A stretch of DNA of 27,592 nucleotides from Saccoglossus kowalevskii (GCF_000003605.2 NW_003153249.1:618838-646429), one strand, 5' to 3'; positions 9,302-19,814 are shown, counted from the stretch's first letter. The notes: generated from the letters alone by a model not told the origin. Made by a program: numbers and translations.

Positions 9302-12300
9302 GTATGTTAGTAGAGTCAAGTACTTCGATGGGTGTTTAGTATAGTAAGAATATTCCATAATAACGACTATAAACTCAAATTTGGTGTTTATTACTCGTAC
9401 CCCTTGGTAAAATCACATACGTACGTGGAATATGTCGAGATAGGAAGTCAATTGTCTCAAATGAGTGGACCATACTGCTAATATTGTACAGTACCCTTAA
9501 CACTATATACAGTTTCGAGCTCCCGGGCGTGTTCCAAGGTAGCTGGGACACTGAGCGCAACAGAAAGGGGAACTGTTTGGTTTTGTTGTTCACGAATAAA
9601 ATAGACTTCTTAGATGTTGTTCCCAAGTAATATCCTACAACGGTACATACGGAGACCAACATCTTGTAAATGTTAGTTTGTTCAACTTCATTGTTTGTGT
9701 ATGTTTTATATTATTGTATGGAAAAATCATTATAACGTTGGATGACCAAATCTGAATCAACATGTCTGGAACAAAACTGCACTTGTCAAATATCATGCTT
9801 ATATTATATTTAGCTAAGTTTTGTGTTTTACAATATATTGTAGTAAAACCTAAATTGTCATATGATCATCGTTCACGAGCAACTGCAATTAACATCGGTT
9901 CACCCTAGTAATAACAATTGGGAACTATGGAGAGATATTGCAGCGCAGACTTTTATAAAATTAGTTGTTGTTGTTTTATAATACATGATGGGCAACTTAA
10001 TTTACACTTGTTAGGAAGTTATTTAGAAAGTTAGACTTTCAAATTTGGCACCACATTATTTTCAAATCCCTGGCTCGCGGCATTTGTTTTTTTTAAGAAC
10101 GACATATAATTTGGAGGGGGCATAACGCTACTGGCTTTATGTACTATTCTTATTCTTAGTTCACGTTTTTGTCACAAAATGGCGGATTTCTTCAGACAAG
10201 TGACGTGATTTCTCTATAAAACATAGATTCTTCAATCTGATCAATTCTGGCTATATAAAAAAATGATAATACAAATTATGATCACTGCTAAGATCGATAT
10301 AATGATTTGTAACCGAGATAAAGTCAACAATGATTTCTACAGGTAAACAAATCTGCATATCGAACTTGGCCAGGGTCAACATTTGTATAATAAAACAAAT
10401 CTCACCTTATTTTCAGCTGTAGAAGACACTAAGAAAACACATTCCGGAGCATGTATGGATGGTTGGACACACTTTGGTGGTTCTTGTTACTACTTGTATG
10501 GATACGATAATGCTATGGCCCATTCCGATGCTTTTGTTAAGTGTGCTGCTATGGCAAAGGGATGGTATATTCATTTAGCGAGTTTTCACGACCGAAAAGA
10601 GTATGAATGGGTATACGGCTGGTTAGCTACACAGACTCACTGTAAGTGTTAATATATATATTACAGACATATTATCTAAATGAATTACAGACATATTATT
10701 CGAAATAATATTCCTATAGTATAATCTTAAAATTAGTGTATGATGTCACTATAATTGACTACACAAAACAGTAAAGAATTGTTGATGACTAACTGGGGCA
10801 CATGTAACCTGTAACTTACAGTTTTTTGACATAGCACATATTTTGTATTAGTGATGTTCGTACCAAACGTTAGAGCTCTTATGTATTGTTATCCAAAGCG
10901 GTACTGAAATCAACACATATACACTTCAAAAGAATTCTTTTTAATTCTACATTCTATAAACACAGACGTGTTAGAATAACGCATACATAAAAATTGTTTT
11001 CCCAACACATTGAATCCGAATCACATTTATGTGCATTAGCGCTGAGTGTGACAGAAAACGGTCAAATGTTCAAACAGATGATACAATATATACAACTGTT
11101 CCTCTATTTTTAATTTTGTGTATGTTTCATTTATATGTGTAAGGCCCAAAATTGTTGTTGTATGTGATATCTCAATTTCGATTTGTTAAATATGTGAAAG
11201 TATGTGGCATTCATCGCTACAAACATACCCTGTGCTTGCTATACAAGTTGTACAATTTTTCATAGCATACATCATCATAACATTAGTTATATTTCCGTTA
11301 ATTCCAATTATAATATTATTTTATCTCAGGGAAAAAAAGTTTAAGTACATGGATTGGACTTACTTTGACACCAGAAAAAATATGGGAATGGCATGACGAT
11401 AAGAAATTGAATTATAGTGATGCATGGGCACCAGAACAACCAGATGGTAATGGTGCATGTGCTGAAATACGACAAGACACTGGAGGTTTTAATGATCAGA
11501 ATTGTTCATTTGTAAATCAGTTCCTTTGTGAATATGAACTGAGTGGTGAGTGATTGTTCGAAAGAGTTACATTTATTCAGATCTCTTATTCCACTACATA
11601 TATTTACTATGTGCAGATTCATTATATTTTTCATGTCTTTATAGTCGGAACAACACATATAAATTGTGTTTTTGTTATTTATTCAAAAAATATTATTCTA
11701 CTCCATGATTTTTTACTTGACAGCATTGCCACCAAAAGCAACTTTACTTCCAAGTCCATGTCCAGAAGGATGGGGATATCATAATTATTCATGCTACTTG
11801 TTTGGTAACTATCTCCATGGAAGAAATTACAGTGCATCTGAACATGAATGTTCAAAACACAATTCCCATTTAGCAAATCTACAATACAGCGGGGAATACG
11901 TCTATGCTTACTCAATGCTAGAACATGAGGAACACTGTAAGTATATATAACACTTATCACACGCATAACTTGAGTATCTCCATAGTGTGACGTAAAACAG
12001 GACATATCGACGTTTGACGTCACAGTTAGTATCATCATCATCATCATCATATGAGTTATTTCTAATGGTAGTGAACAAAAATGCAAAATCGGTGAGTTGT
12101 TGGAATAGTATATATAATTAATGATATATCAACAATAACAACAAAATGTGATACATATTGTACACATTGTATGATCGTTTTCTGGTCAATATCAGTCCAT
12201 AGAGAAATTGGTGTATGGATTGGTTTACGGCTCGTGGATAACGTGTGGAGATGGGGTGATGGATCGAAATTGGAATATGAATCCGTATGGGCTAAAGGTG

Positions 12301-15009
12301 AACCTAATGGACATGGACCGTGCGGAAGTATACATAAGGAGTCAGGTGGCATTGGCGATTCACCGTGTGATCATACCAAGCAATATCTATGCGAATATGA
12401 ACTAGCTAGTAAGTGTAACATGCATATGATATACTTATGATGTAATTACGTAGTTTTTTAGTACTATCAATATGCAGAGTGAAACTAGCGCACTATTGTA
12501 TTGTCTCATTCCGGTTCTTCTAGTGTTAGATAGATAAATCCTCTTTCCTAATATTTTGTTCGTATTACTTCTAGGGCCAACATCTGAACCAAAACCAGCA
12601 AAAGGTGAGTAGTGCGAGTTTTCCAATATGTACATACATTAGTAAGGTTTTAAANNNNNNNNNNNNNNNNNNNNNNNNNNNNNNNNNNNNNNNNNNNNNN
12701 NNNNNNNNNNNNNNNNNNNNNNNNNNNNNNNNNNNNNNNNNNNNNNNNNNNNNNNNNNNNNNNNNNNNNNNNNNNNNNNNNNNNNNNNNNNNNNNNNNNN
12801 NNNNNNNNNNNNNNNNNNNNNNNNNNNNNNNNNNNNNNNNNNNNNNNNNNNNNNNNNNNNNNNNNNNNNNNNNNNNNNNNNNNNNNNNNAAGGTTTAAAT
12901 ACATATACAGATGATATAATAATATATCGATTTGTTCTTTAGTTACTATATGCGATACTAATTGGGTGCACTATGAGCATTCGTGCTACCTATTTGTTGG
13001 ACAAGATATGAAAAAGTCACAGCACAAAGCGGCTACATACTGTGGAGATGAACACGTGGACGCACATTTGATTGATTTACAAGATCTCTATGAATATGAG
13101 TGGATTATGGAAGAGGTTAAATCACGACCTGACTGTAAGTAAACCACTTAATATAAAGTATTGTTATAGTTACAAAAATATAATATAATGAACTGTGTAT
13201 TACTGACTAGATTTTCTTTTGATATCAGTTGATCAGAATAGCGATACATGGATTGGATTGACGAGGAAGACTTCGGGTGATAGTAAACATTGGGTGTGGA
13301 CAGATCACACTGAATTGAAATATAACAACACTTGGGCAGATAACAACCCAAGCAGTGACACTGATATGTGTGGGTCGTTTCATAGAGGGGCAGGTGGGTT
13401 CAATGACCATGGATGCGACCATGAAGAACAATTCATTTGTGAATATGAATTGCAAGGTAAGTTACAAATAGACATTATTCGAAAAAAGACTTTGTTATGT
13501 GAGCGAGCAAATCTACTTGTTTTTTTTTTGTTTTTTTTTTTGCTTTCTCGAATAGATCGATCCACTCTCTGCCGCCATAAAGTCCTCTGTTTCAAATACG
13601 AGGCACACATTGGAGAATGATATAGAATGAAACACAGTTCTCAGAGACCATCAACAAATACAGTCTATTGATATATTAACCAATACCAATATCACCTAAT
13701 TATAGAAATTTTGATTCACAGTTTGAACAAATTTTCTTTCTGTTTTGCAGTTTTATAGCATACACAACAAGTCTAATACAAATGGATTCGTTCCTTCTAT
13801 AACATAACAACTTTCCGTCTTGAAAATGCTCTAATTATCTAGTATTTATTAAACCAGAAAGCTATATCATATTATTGCTATATATATATAACAGCTAACT
13901 AATATATCATGTTATTTGAAAGCTATTGCAAATTGTTTTGATCTGAATGTATTTATTCGATTATTTTACAGATGACGAGTCTGATGAAGAATCTACAAGT
14001 AAAGGTAAGTATAGGAGCTTTGATGAATAATTAATAGTTTCAAGTCCCAATCTCAATAAAGTGTATAAAGTTTGTGGCGAAAAAAAAACAAACTGAAAAA
14101 ATTCACTCCACAATTAACTTGCTAAATTACAGTGAAGGACAAACAGCTGAGAAAGTTTAATAAATATGAATTGTGATAAATGAAAACGCTCGACTTTAAG
14201 TTGACCAATCTAAAAATAGCACTGTGACAGCACCAGATTTATTGAACATCATCTGATACGCAGTTGCTATGTTATTAGACGGCACGCGCAAAGATTATGT
14301 GCGTAGATAATCATGAGCTCACTATTGAATATTTGATTTTGAATGAAAGCTGATGATCGGTAATTACATTTTTTTTTATAAATGTGTTTATAATTTAAGG
14401 TACAGCTGTCTGTCTTTCACTGTATAAAACGACTTGTTAGCGTTTATAATAGAATATATATGGGTAAAAGAAATAGTTGAACTAATTTCATTTGAGTTTG
14501 AAAAGTAATTTGGCAGCTCTAAGCGAAACTAGTATGTGCATATCGTACACCTTTCACGTTGAAATAACACCCTCACTGAATCTTCCGCGTTCAAGTATGT
14601 TTTAGTGTGTGTTTTAGCAGTCCATAGGGTCACGAGATTTTTAACCTCCCATTTATAAGTTTCCCGTGAGAACTACCGAGATATTCTGTATGCAGTCTGA
14701 AGTGGGATACACTAGTACATATTATTTAATACAGTGTTGTTCTCTTGTCGTTACTCAACAGTTGTTGTCCTAGCTGCTGTCGCACTTGCCTTGGTTTGCC
14801 TCGTTCTTATCGTTATCATGGCGAGAGCAATCAGAAAGTGCTACAAACAATCCCACGATACAAGAGTAAAGTACTCGGGTATCACAACTGATGTGAAGCG
14901 CAGTGATCCATACGTCGACATTAGAATTACAGAAAACCCTCGCCAGGGCCAATATCGAGACGACGATATTAGCGCCAGACCATATACCGACAACGACGAA
15001 AACATTTAA
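9244..15009 (+). CDS. Gene B: three-CTLD type I transmembrane receptor with Tyr-motif tail
   Basis: Coding exons: 9244-9301, 10417-10641, 11330-11545, 11724-11936, 12196-12408, 12575-12604, 12943-13134, 13229-13456, 13972-14004 and 14762-15009. They total 1656 nt, 551 residues plus TAA, and all ten join in phase 1. Layout: signal peptide 1-19; CTLD1 about 29-164; CTLD2 about 178-306; linker 309-318; CTLD3 about 321-456; acidic stalk 459-469; helix about 470-489; cytoplasmic tail 490-551. Each CTLD has the six Cys of the long form and a WIGL core. Sugar-loop triplets are QPD, EPN and NPS. The tail has Y507-SGI and Y520-VDI nine residues apart, fitting YxxI-x(6-12)-YxxI. The protein probably recognises glycans or other surface ligands and signals through Tyr phosphorylation; the role is inferred. 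A 235-N gap before CTLD3 could hide extra exons. Confidence 0.85.
9302..10416 (+). other. Gene B intron after signal-peptide exon
   Basis: About 1.1 kb between donor GTATGT and acceptor ATTTTCAG. No further exon seen. A minus-strand open frame at 9375-9662 has no domain features. Confidence 0.7.
10417..10641 (+). CDS. Gene B exon: CTLD1, 5' half
   Basis: Acceptor TTATTTTCAG ends at 10416, donor GTAAGT starts at 10642; 225 nt, phase 1-1. Encodes a short VEDTKKTHSGA leader, then CMDGWTHFGGSCYYLY with the first two Cys and a helix with KCAAM carrying the third. The apparent terminal Cys is intron read-through: the last codon is split (T|GG) and gives Trp95 after splicing. Confidence 0.87.
10642..11329 (+). 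other. Gene B intron inside CTLD1
   Basis: 688 nt, AT-rich, between the two CTLD1 half-exons. The equivalent introns in CTLD2 and CTLD3 are 259 and 94 nt. No other feature recognised. Confidence 0.75.
11330..11545 (+). CDS. Gene B exon: CTLD1, 3' half
   Basis: Acceptor TTTATCTCAG ends at 11329, donor GTGAGT starts at 11546; 216 nt, phase 1-1. Encodes TWIGL (101-105), a WEW strand, QPD at 131-133 (the galactose-type triplet), ACAEI with Cys138, FND at 148-150 in place of WND, Cys153, and FLCEYE with Cys161. The gap from the triplet to Cys138 is about three residues shorter than in rat mannose-binding protein, so the acidic Ca ligand before that Cys appears to be missing. Confidence 0.87.
11724..11936 (+). 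CDS. Gene B exon: CTLD2, 5' half
   Basis: Acceptor ACTTGACAG ends at 11723, donor GTAAGT starts at 11937; 213 nt, phase 1-1. Encodes a Pro-rich lead-in (ALPPKATLLPSP) and then CPEGW, SCYLF and ECSKH, giving three Cys. Several Asn-x-Ser/Thr sites (for example NYS) could be glycosylated. The intron from CTLD1 is only 178 nt. Confidence 0.87.
11975..12001 (+). repeat. 27-bp block shared with the region downstream of gene A
   Basis: Second copy of the block at 2981-3007, here in the intron that splits CTLD2. Contains TGACGTAA. Confidence 0.75.
12031..12050 (+). repeat. ATC trinucleotide microsatellite
   Basis: Six perfect ATC units and a partial one within the CTLD2 intron. Confidence 0.9.
12196..12408 (+). 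CDS. Gene B exon: CTLD2, 3' half
   Basis: Acceptor CAATATCAG ends at 12195, donor GTAAGT starts at 12409; 213 nt, phase 1-1. Encodes VWIGL (244-248), a WRW strand, EPN at 273-275 (the mannose-type triplet), GPCGSI with Cys280, IGD (290-292) where WND would be, Cys295 and YLCEYE with Cys303. EPN favours mannose/GlcNAc-type binding, but the altered WND position makes Ca-dependent binding uncertain. Confidence 0.87.
12575..12604 (+). CDS. Gene B exon: Pro-rich linker between CTLD2 and CTLD3
   Basis: A 30-nt phase 1-1 exon between ACTTCTAG (ends 12574) and donor GTGAGT (starts 12605), encoding R-PTSEPKPAK. Homologous to gene A exon 939-965 in sequence, acceptor and following intron. It lengthens the hinge between the second and third domain; such tiny symmetric exons are easily skipped. 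Confidence 0.75.
12655..12889. other. Assembly gap (235 N) inside a gene B intron
   Basis: Unresolved bases. The sequence before the gap ends AAGGTTTTAAA and the sequence after it starts AAGGTTTAAAT. By comparison with gene A (intron 966-1058, 93 nt) the two flanks already make up the whole intron with about 10 nt of overlap, so the gap may contain nothing, or a whole extra unit. Confidence 0.95.
12943..13134 (+). CDS. Gene B exon: CTLD3, 5' half
   Basis: Acceptor TTCTTTAG ends at 12942, donor GTAAGT starts at 13135; 192 nt, phase 1-1. Encodes V-TICDTNW, SCYLF and ATYCGDE with the first three Cys and an acidic helix. Almost identical to gene A exon 45-236. Confidence 0.88.
13229..13456 (+). 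CDS. Gene B exon: CTLD3, 3' half
   Basis: Acceptor GATATCAG ends at 13228, donor GTAAGT starts at 13457; 228 nt, phase 1-1. Encodes TWIGL (389-393), a WVW strand, NPS at 422-424 where CTLD1 and CTLD2 have QPD and EPN, DMCGS with Cys430, FND (440-442), Cys445 and FICEYE with Cys453. The NPS triplet fits neither classic sugar class, so this domain may bind protein or another ligand. Confidence 0.88.
13457..13971 (+). other. Gene B intron after CTLD3
   Basis: 515 nt. The first 24 nt match gene A exactly; further in, the match weakens and ends near 13670. Contains two T runs (13520-13529, 13531-13541). No counterpart of the gene A linker exon is found. Confidence 0.7.
13972..14004 (+). CDS. Gene B exon: acidic membrane-proximal stalk
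   Basis: A 33-nt phase 1-1 exon between acceptor ATTTTACAG (ends 13971) and donor GTAAGT (starts 14005). Encodes D-DESDEESTSK, strongly acidic and Ser/Thr-rich. Both splice sites are strong and the frame joins CTLD3 to the membrane exon. Confidence 0.7.
14005..14761 (+). other. Gene B last intron
   Basis: 757 nt between the stalk and membrane exons. No coding or structured element recognised. Confidence 0.7.
14762..15009 (+). CDS. Gene B last exon: transmembrane helix and signalling tail
   Basis: Acceptor ACTCAACAG ends at 14761 and TAA is at 15007-15009; 248 nt opening in phase 1. Encodes an uncharged helix of about 20 residues (470-489, VVVLAAVALA and on), a basic ARAIRKC stop-transfer segment with a possible palmitoylated Cys496, and a tail rich in Tyr and Asp. 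Tyr507 (VKYSGI) fits an ITIM core; together with Tyr520 (PYVDI) it fits ITAM spacing. Tyr534 and Tyr544 lie further along in acidic contexts. No similarity to the gene A tail. Confidence 0.85.
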
Positions 15010-15177
15010 ATGGTATAGTACAGTCGCTGCTGTACTGCAGTTCAATTTTGATACCAGGTATTGATGTCAGAAATACACATAAACTTCTTTTTGAGTTAAT
15101 ATTCCATGTATTCATGACAATTTACGATGCCTTTTCACTTCACTCTTTGTTTGCATATTCTCGACGTGAGCCCATCG

Positions 15178-15183
15178 ATTAAA
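15178..15183 (+). promoter_or_regulatory. Candidate proximal polyadenylation signal of gene B
   Basis: ATTAAA variant about 170 nt after the stop codon. Weak on its own. Confidence 0.25.
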
Positions 15184-15958
15184 CTTGCTATTCAATTTAT
15201 ATCTTGCATAAGAATATTCTAAACTGTTATTCTTTTGTAAAGGTATACTTTGTTTTCAATAGAATATCTTAGTTATGTTAGTTAAGATAGAACATATGCG
15301 TAATCGTGACAGCCAGATCAATCGATCAACGATTATTGCGCTAATTTATGGATCAGCACAAATCATATTATGTATTCAATCCAATAACAGCAGTTAATCA
15401 AATACTTTTTACGTTGTTACTTTATAAGATAATTCTAGTTGTTGTGGTTCATACATATTGAATACCACATTTCCTGGCAAGCACATTGACAAAGACGTTA
15501 AATCGTGTCTCGTCCTAAGAAAATTAGTAGTATACAACTTGTTTGTATAGCCTCATCCATTCGCGATGCTTTTAGCTTTTAGATTCAGAGAGTATTTGCA
15601 TAATTTTGTTCCACTTCACTGCTTCTCATGCGTATTCAGCTGGCAGTGGTTTGCCAGATGTTTTTGTTTTTCATTATGGCTGGACCGTTTCCAATAATCA
15701 GATGCTAATTTTATAATTATTTGAAAGAATCTTGTTTTGGTGTTTAGAATATGGAAGCTTTTTTCATTAAGAAGGGATGCGGCCGTGAACATTCGGCATA
15801 ATTATACCGCATCACAAAAATAATTTCAATATACTGCAAACGTCATGGTGAGGCCATGGAGGTTTATTATTGTTACATATGTTCCCACATTTTACGGAAA
15901 ACGCTGGAAAAGTCGTAACCATTGTATCCAAAACGTTGGTATGAGTGTGATATCGAAG

Positions 15959-15964
15959 AATAAA
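15959..15964 (+). promoter_or_regulatory. Candidate middle polyadenylation signal of gene B
   Basis: Canonical AATAAA about 950 nt after the stop codon. No marked GT-rich element directly after. Confidence 0.3.
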
Positions 15965-17248
15965 TGACGCGTCCAGGGTACGTGTCATTGCCGGATTAAC
16001 TTTAGTTTTTATCCAGGATTTCTATCCTTTAAAAGATTGTTAAGTCAACCGTTTATATTTCCTTGTTACTATCGCTACCCATTTCTTCATTTTCATAAAC
16101 ATTTATAAATAATTTCTTCGGCTGTTGAATCCAACCAGCTAATTAATGATCGCGGCGGGATTGACATTTTTTAAATATTTTTGAATGTCATTCTATCGGC
16201 CAATTGAATTGTAAAATTAATTGTAAATATTTATAAAAAACAAATGGAAAGGGTTTGTTGTGGCGATAACAGAAGAATTTAAAAAAACTACTGCATTGGT
16301 GATGATGATGGTGTTGTGTTGTAGCTTGGCAGAATGCCTAACAATGCCCGGATGTTAATATAGTTGCTCACATTGTGATTACGGGATACGATACTTGAAA
16401 GATTTTAAAATTAATTAGTAATTAGTATATAAAAAATGTTTTCCAACATGTCCATGATGAGGATTGAATATATATTGATTATATCACAGATATCACATAG
16501 TCATAGAGCTCCTGTTATCTATCAGTTATGTAATTTTTACATAAAAAAGAATATAAAATTGTTGTTGTTGTACAGCACATCTTTGTTCGAGCGCCCTCAA
16601 TCGACTTAGTAATTCTAGATCTGTGAAGTCAAATTGTGGTAAATTAGTGTAAGTTGTCTTGTAACGTGTGGGACTAGAGCAAGACAGTTTCTCGCTCTTC
16701 GGTGAGAAATGTTTTTATTCGCGGGTCAATACAAATTCTCGTCGTGCGAGAATGGGCGTGAGAATTTATATTTTCGCAAATGAAGCGGAGAAATTAACAA
16801 CACTTGCTTTATTTTCGTACTTTTTACCAATAGTGAATATACAGAGCAAATATTTTGATTCGCTTTCGTCATATTACGTCACAGAATTTTCTGGTCGGGT
16901 ATTGCATTTTATTTAGTAATGTGTGTGTGGAACTTTATTGTGGATTACGTATAATATATTTGTTGATTATTGCATTAACTTGTTATTGTATTGTAGTGTT
17001 ATAGTTGTACTACGCCCTCTTCGTGAAACTACTTGTATCACAAAGGCCATATTATGGTTTACGTCCTTCAAACATTATTTTTTACTGTGCAACTTTTATT
17101 TGAAAATGATTATTTTGAAATCAATGCGAAAATCAATACTTTAGCGGTTAATCGTGGTTTGTAATATTTGTACTAATTACATCCAAGTTTGCATGTTGTT
17201 TAGATGTTAATGGTTTAAGTGTTTGTCATGTATATGCCTGTAATGACA

Positions 17249-17254
17249 AATAAA
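17249..17254 (+). promoter_or_regulatory. Candidate distal polyadenylation signal
   Basis: AATAAA followed within about 35-60 nt by a GT-rich stretch (TTGTTTACACTTGTATTTGT). This is the best-looking cleavage context after gene B but would need a 2.2-kb 3' UTR. Confidence 0.3.
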
Positions 17255-19354
17255 GCAATCTAATCATGCAATATATAAATTGTTTACACTTGTATTTGTG
17301 TTAAGGTTTGCAGGTTAATGAATATAATTATCATCATCTTACTACCGGTTCCCTGCATTAATATCTCGTGTTTAATGTCTGCAATGAGTTTATATCTTAA
17401 TGATGTCGTAAACGGGTGCAATAAACTACGCCGTTTCTTGACAAGCACATGGGAACATCCTATAAATGAAGGCAGAAGCCATACTTTTCAGTACCTTGAG
17501 GGCATAATTTTGAGTGACAGTTATGTCGGATCTCTGCACCCACCCCGACTATTGGTCATTTAGTGGTATATACCCCAGTGCCAGTACCCGACCAACCCCG
17601 GGTAACGTAGTACGAATACTGAGTTTATCTTGCTGCACAGTGCTCGTAATATTGCTAGATTGTTGTTTATAAATAAAGATATAATAGTATTACTTGTATT
17701 TAGTATAGTATGAATTATACAAATGTCACAGTCAGCTGGCGTACAAGTTATAAAAAAATAAATAAAATATTTACCATATATCTTGAATACGACTTGAAAT
17801 TAGATAAACATGTCGCAATCATTTTTTTATTATAACGTGTAATCCAGCTGATTGTGACAAACGCGGCCTAGTGCAGTTATATTACATCAGTAGTACTATC
17901 ATAACTGAATGTTTAAGCGGAATAGATTAAGAAGTAATATTACTTATCGCCTATTTTTCACAGGAAGATACTACATTTTCTTGTGTATGGTGTATCCACT
18001 CTTTGTGTTTAGATTGAATTAGTATGCCCTCTATAGCGACGGATATAAATGCCATATCAAGCAATAAAATTACTAATTGTATTTTCGACATCGAACACGT
18101 GTTTAAACCACCGTTATATCAATAATGGAATAACAATGAAACACGCCCTCTAACGTTGAACTCTATAGTACGATTATTACGATGAAATCGGATTGACTTG
18201 ACATGCAGTGCGACGGGCTGGGTGGCCGGTAATTTTATACCTGCCAAGTCACCCGCATTCTGATGCGATTCTCCTAAGAAAGTGATGAATTGTTAGGTCA
18301 AGGCACCCTTCATTCGTTACATTTGACTGATGAATATCGAAATTGTTTTTGTGGTATTTAGGTTGAGAGAAATTGCCTGTTCCCAATTTTTCGCTGAAGG
18401 AAGGATTCAGTGAAAATAAAATCCAGCGAATATACCTTTTTTCCTATATTTTACATTCAATTTGTCAAAAATCAGTGAAAATAAATTCTATACAAAGCAC
18501 CAACAATATTTTTTCAGCAAAAATTAATTCCAGCAAAAATAAAGCATTTTACAGTATATCACTGCCTCACAACTGTGCTTATTGATGGTGAAAACATGAT
18601 ATGTATATACCGTCTTTAGAGGTAATACTTCATATTAGGAATCAAACAATCGAAGTGTGACGATTTTTATACCTGGATAGTGGAAAAATCTATACCCATA
18701 TTTATACCAAAGTACAAATTCTATCATCATTGTTTATTCCATATAAAACAGTTACCGTATTTGCTCTATTAGAAGAGCATCTCCAATAGAAGTACATGTA
18801 AGCCATTTCACTGAGGAGTGTGCGCCCTTTTCTATTCCGTGTTAAATCTCCGTTTAAATGTTGATTGCCTTGTTTAATTTCCGGGTTGATGTATATATGG
18901 ATCTGAGGCGGAGATATTCGCTCATATACGGACCCATAAGTGTACCAAGTCGGAAAAATAATACCGATATTTATACATACCTTGACCAGAAATAAGACCG
19001 ATACTTATGCTTAAAATCCGAAAAACGAGATCCATTTCAGGGACACGTTTCTATTAGGCAAGTTCTATGTATTCCCCCACCCTCAGGTGTTTTATGTGTT
19101 CCAAAATATACCTACACGCATTCGTATCTAAGAAATTGTCAAAACTGGGTGTTTATGGTGCTGTTGTACTGCTTTAGCGTCGTTGTATCGTTAATTTCAC
19201 ATGAAACAAGTTAATACAATATGCAAATTATCATATATTATAATCATTAAATTAGATCATTTGAATAATTGTTGTTCGCTCGTTTGTTTTTTAGTATCAC
19301 CCTCTTGCGGCTTTGGCGGTAGTCAATGACAACATAATTGCACTACTGTTTTAC

Positions 19355-19379
19355 TTTTCTTTTCGTTTCTTTTCTTTTC
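19355..19379 (+). repeat. CTTTT-type pyrimidine microsatellite
   Basis: Imperfect TTTTC repeats, five units with one G interruption. Confidence 0.8.
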
Positions 19380-19776
19380 AACTGGCTACATACACATTTG
19401 GGTTAGTTGTATTCTCTAATCGTTCAATTAACCAATAATTTAATGGTACACCCTTGCAAAATGTTTTGACAATTGCTGTGTATGGTTATTTTGAAACTAG
19501 AGCGATAGACCCACAAGGAGTCGTAAACGTAAATCAAAACATATATCTTTGTTTCGATAATATTTTAAATTAGATCAAGTACAGTCTGGATAAATAACTG
19601 CGTTTTGCATTTCCAAATGGTGTAATTTGAGCATACCTATTCAAATCAACACTATATATCTTGCGTGAACTGGTTAATTTCACACAACGTGATCAACTCT
19701 TGTAATTCAAGTACTGTCGTACATTTACAAAGCAATTATTTCTGCAGTTCCATTGCGGGATTTGTGTTGTCAAAAC

Positions 19777-19814
19777 GTACTCCAAGTCAGACCTGGTACC
19801 CATGCTGAAGTATA
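19777..19814 (+). repeat. 38-bp dispersed repeat, copy 2
   Basis: One mismatch to the copy at 7762-7799. Confidence 0.75.

Larger units (their letters stand above)
15010..17300. other. Gene B 3' UTR and downstream region
   Basis: No supported coding sequence. The open frames at 16668-16916 and 16923-17144 have biased, low-complexity translations without motifs. A GTT-rich short repeat lies at about 16559-16571. CpG content is ordinary, unlike the far right of the window. Confidence 0.5.

Noticed and set aside
11679-12352. Minus-strand frames of 135 and 96 residues
   Set aside because: Antisense to CTLD2 exons, including the ATC microsatellite read as poly-Met.
10633-13136. An extra seventh Cys at the end of each CTLD 5' half-exon
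   Set aside because: It arises only by reading the TGT through the GTAAGT donor. After splicing the codons are TGG, TTC and TTT (Trp, Phe, Phe).
14770-15045. Minus-strand 91-residue frame over the tail exon
   Set aside because: Shadow of the real + strand exon, whose splice phase and stop fit gene B.
16668-17563. Three successive + strand frames of 73-82 residues
   Set aside because: Translations are motif-free and not joined by convincing splice sites.
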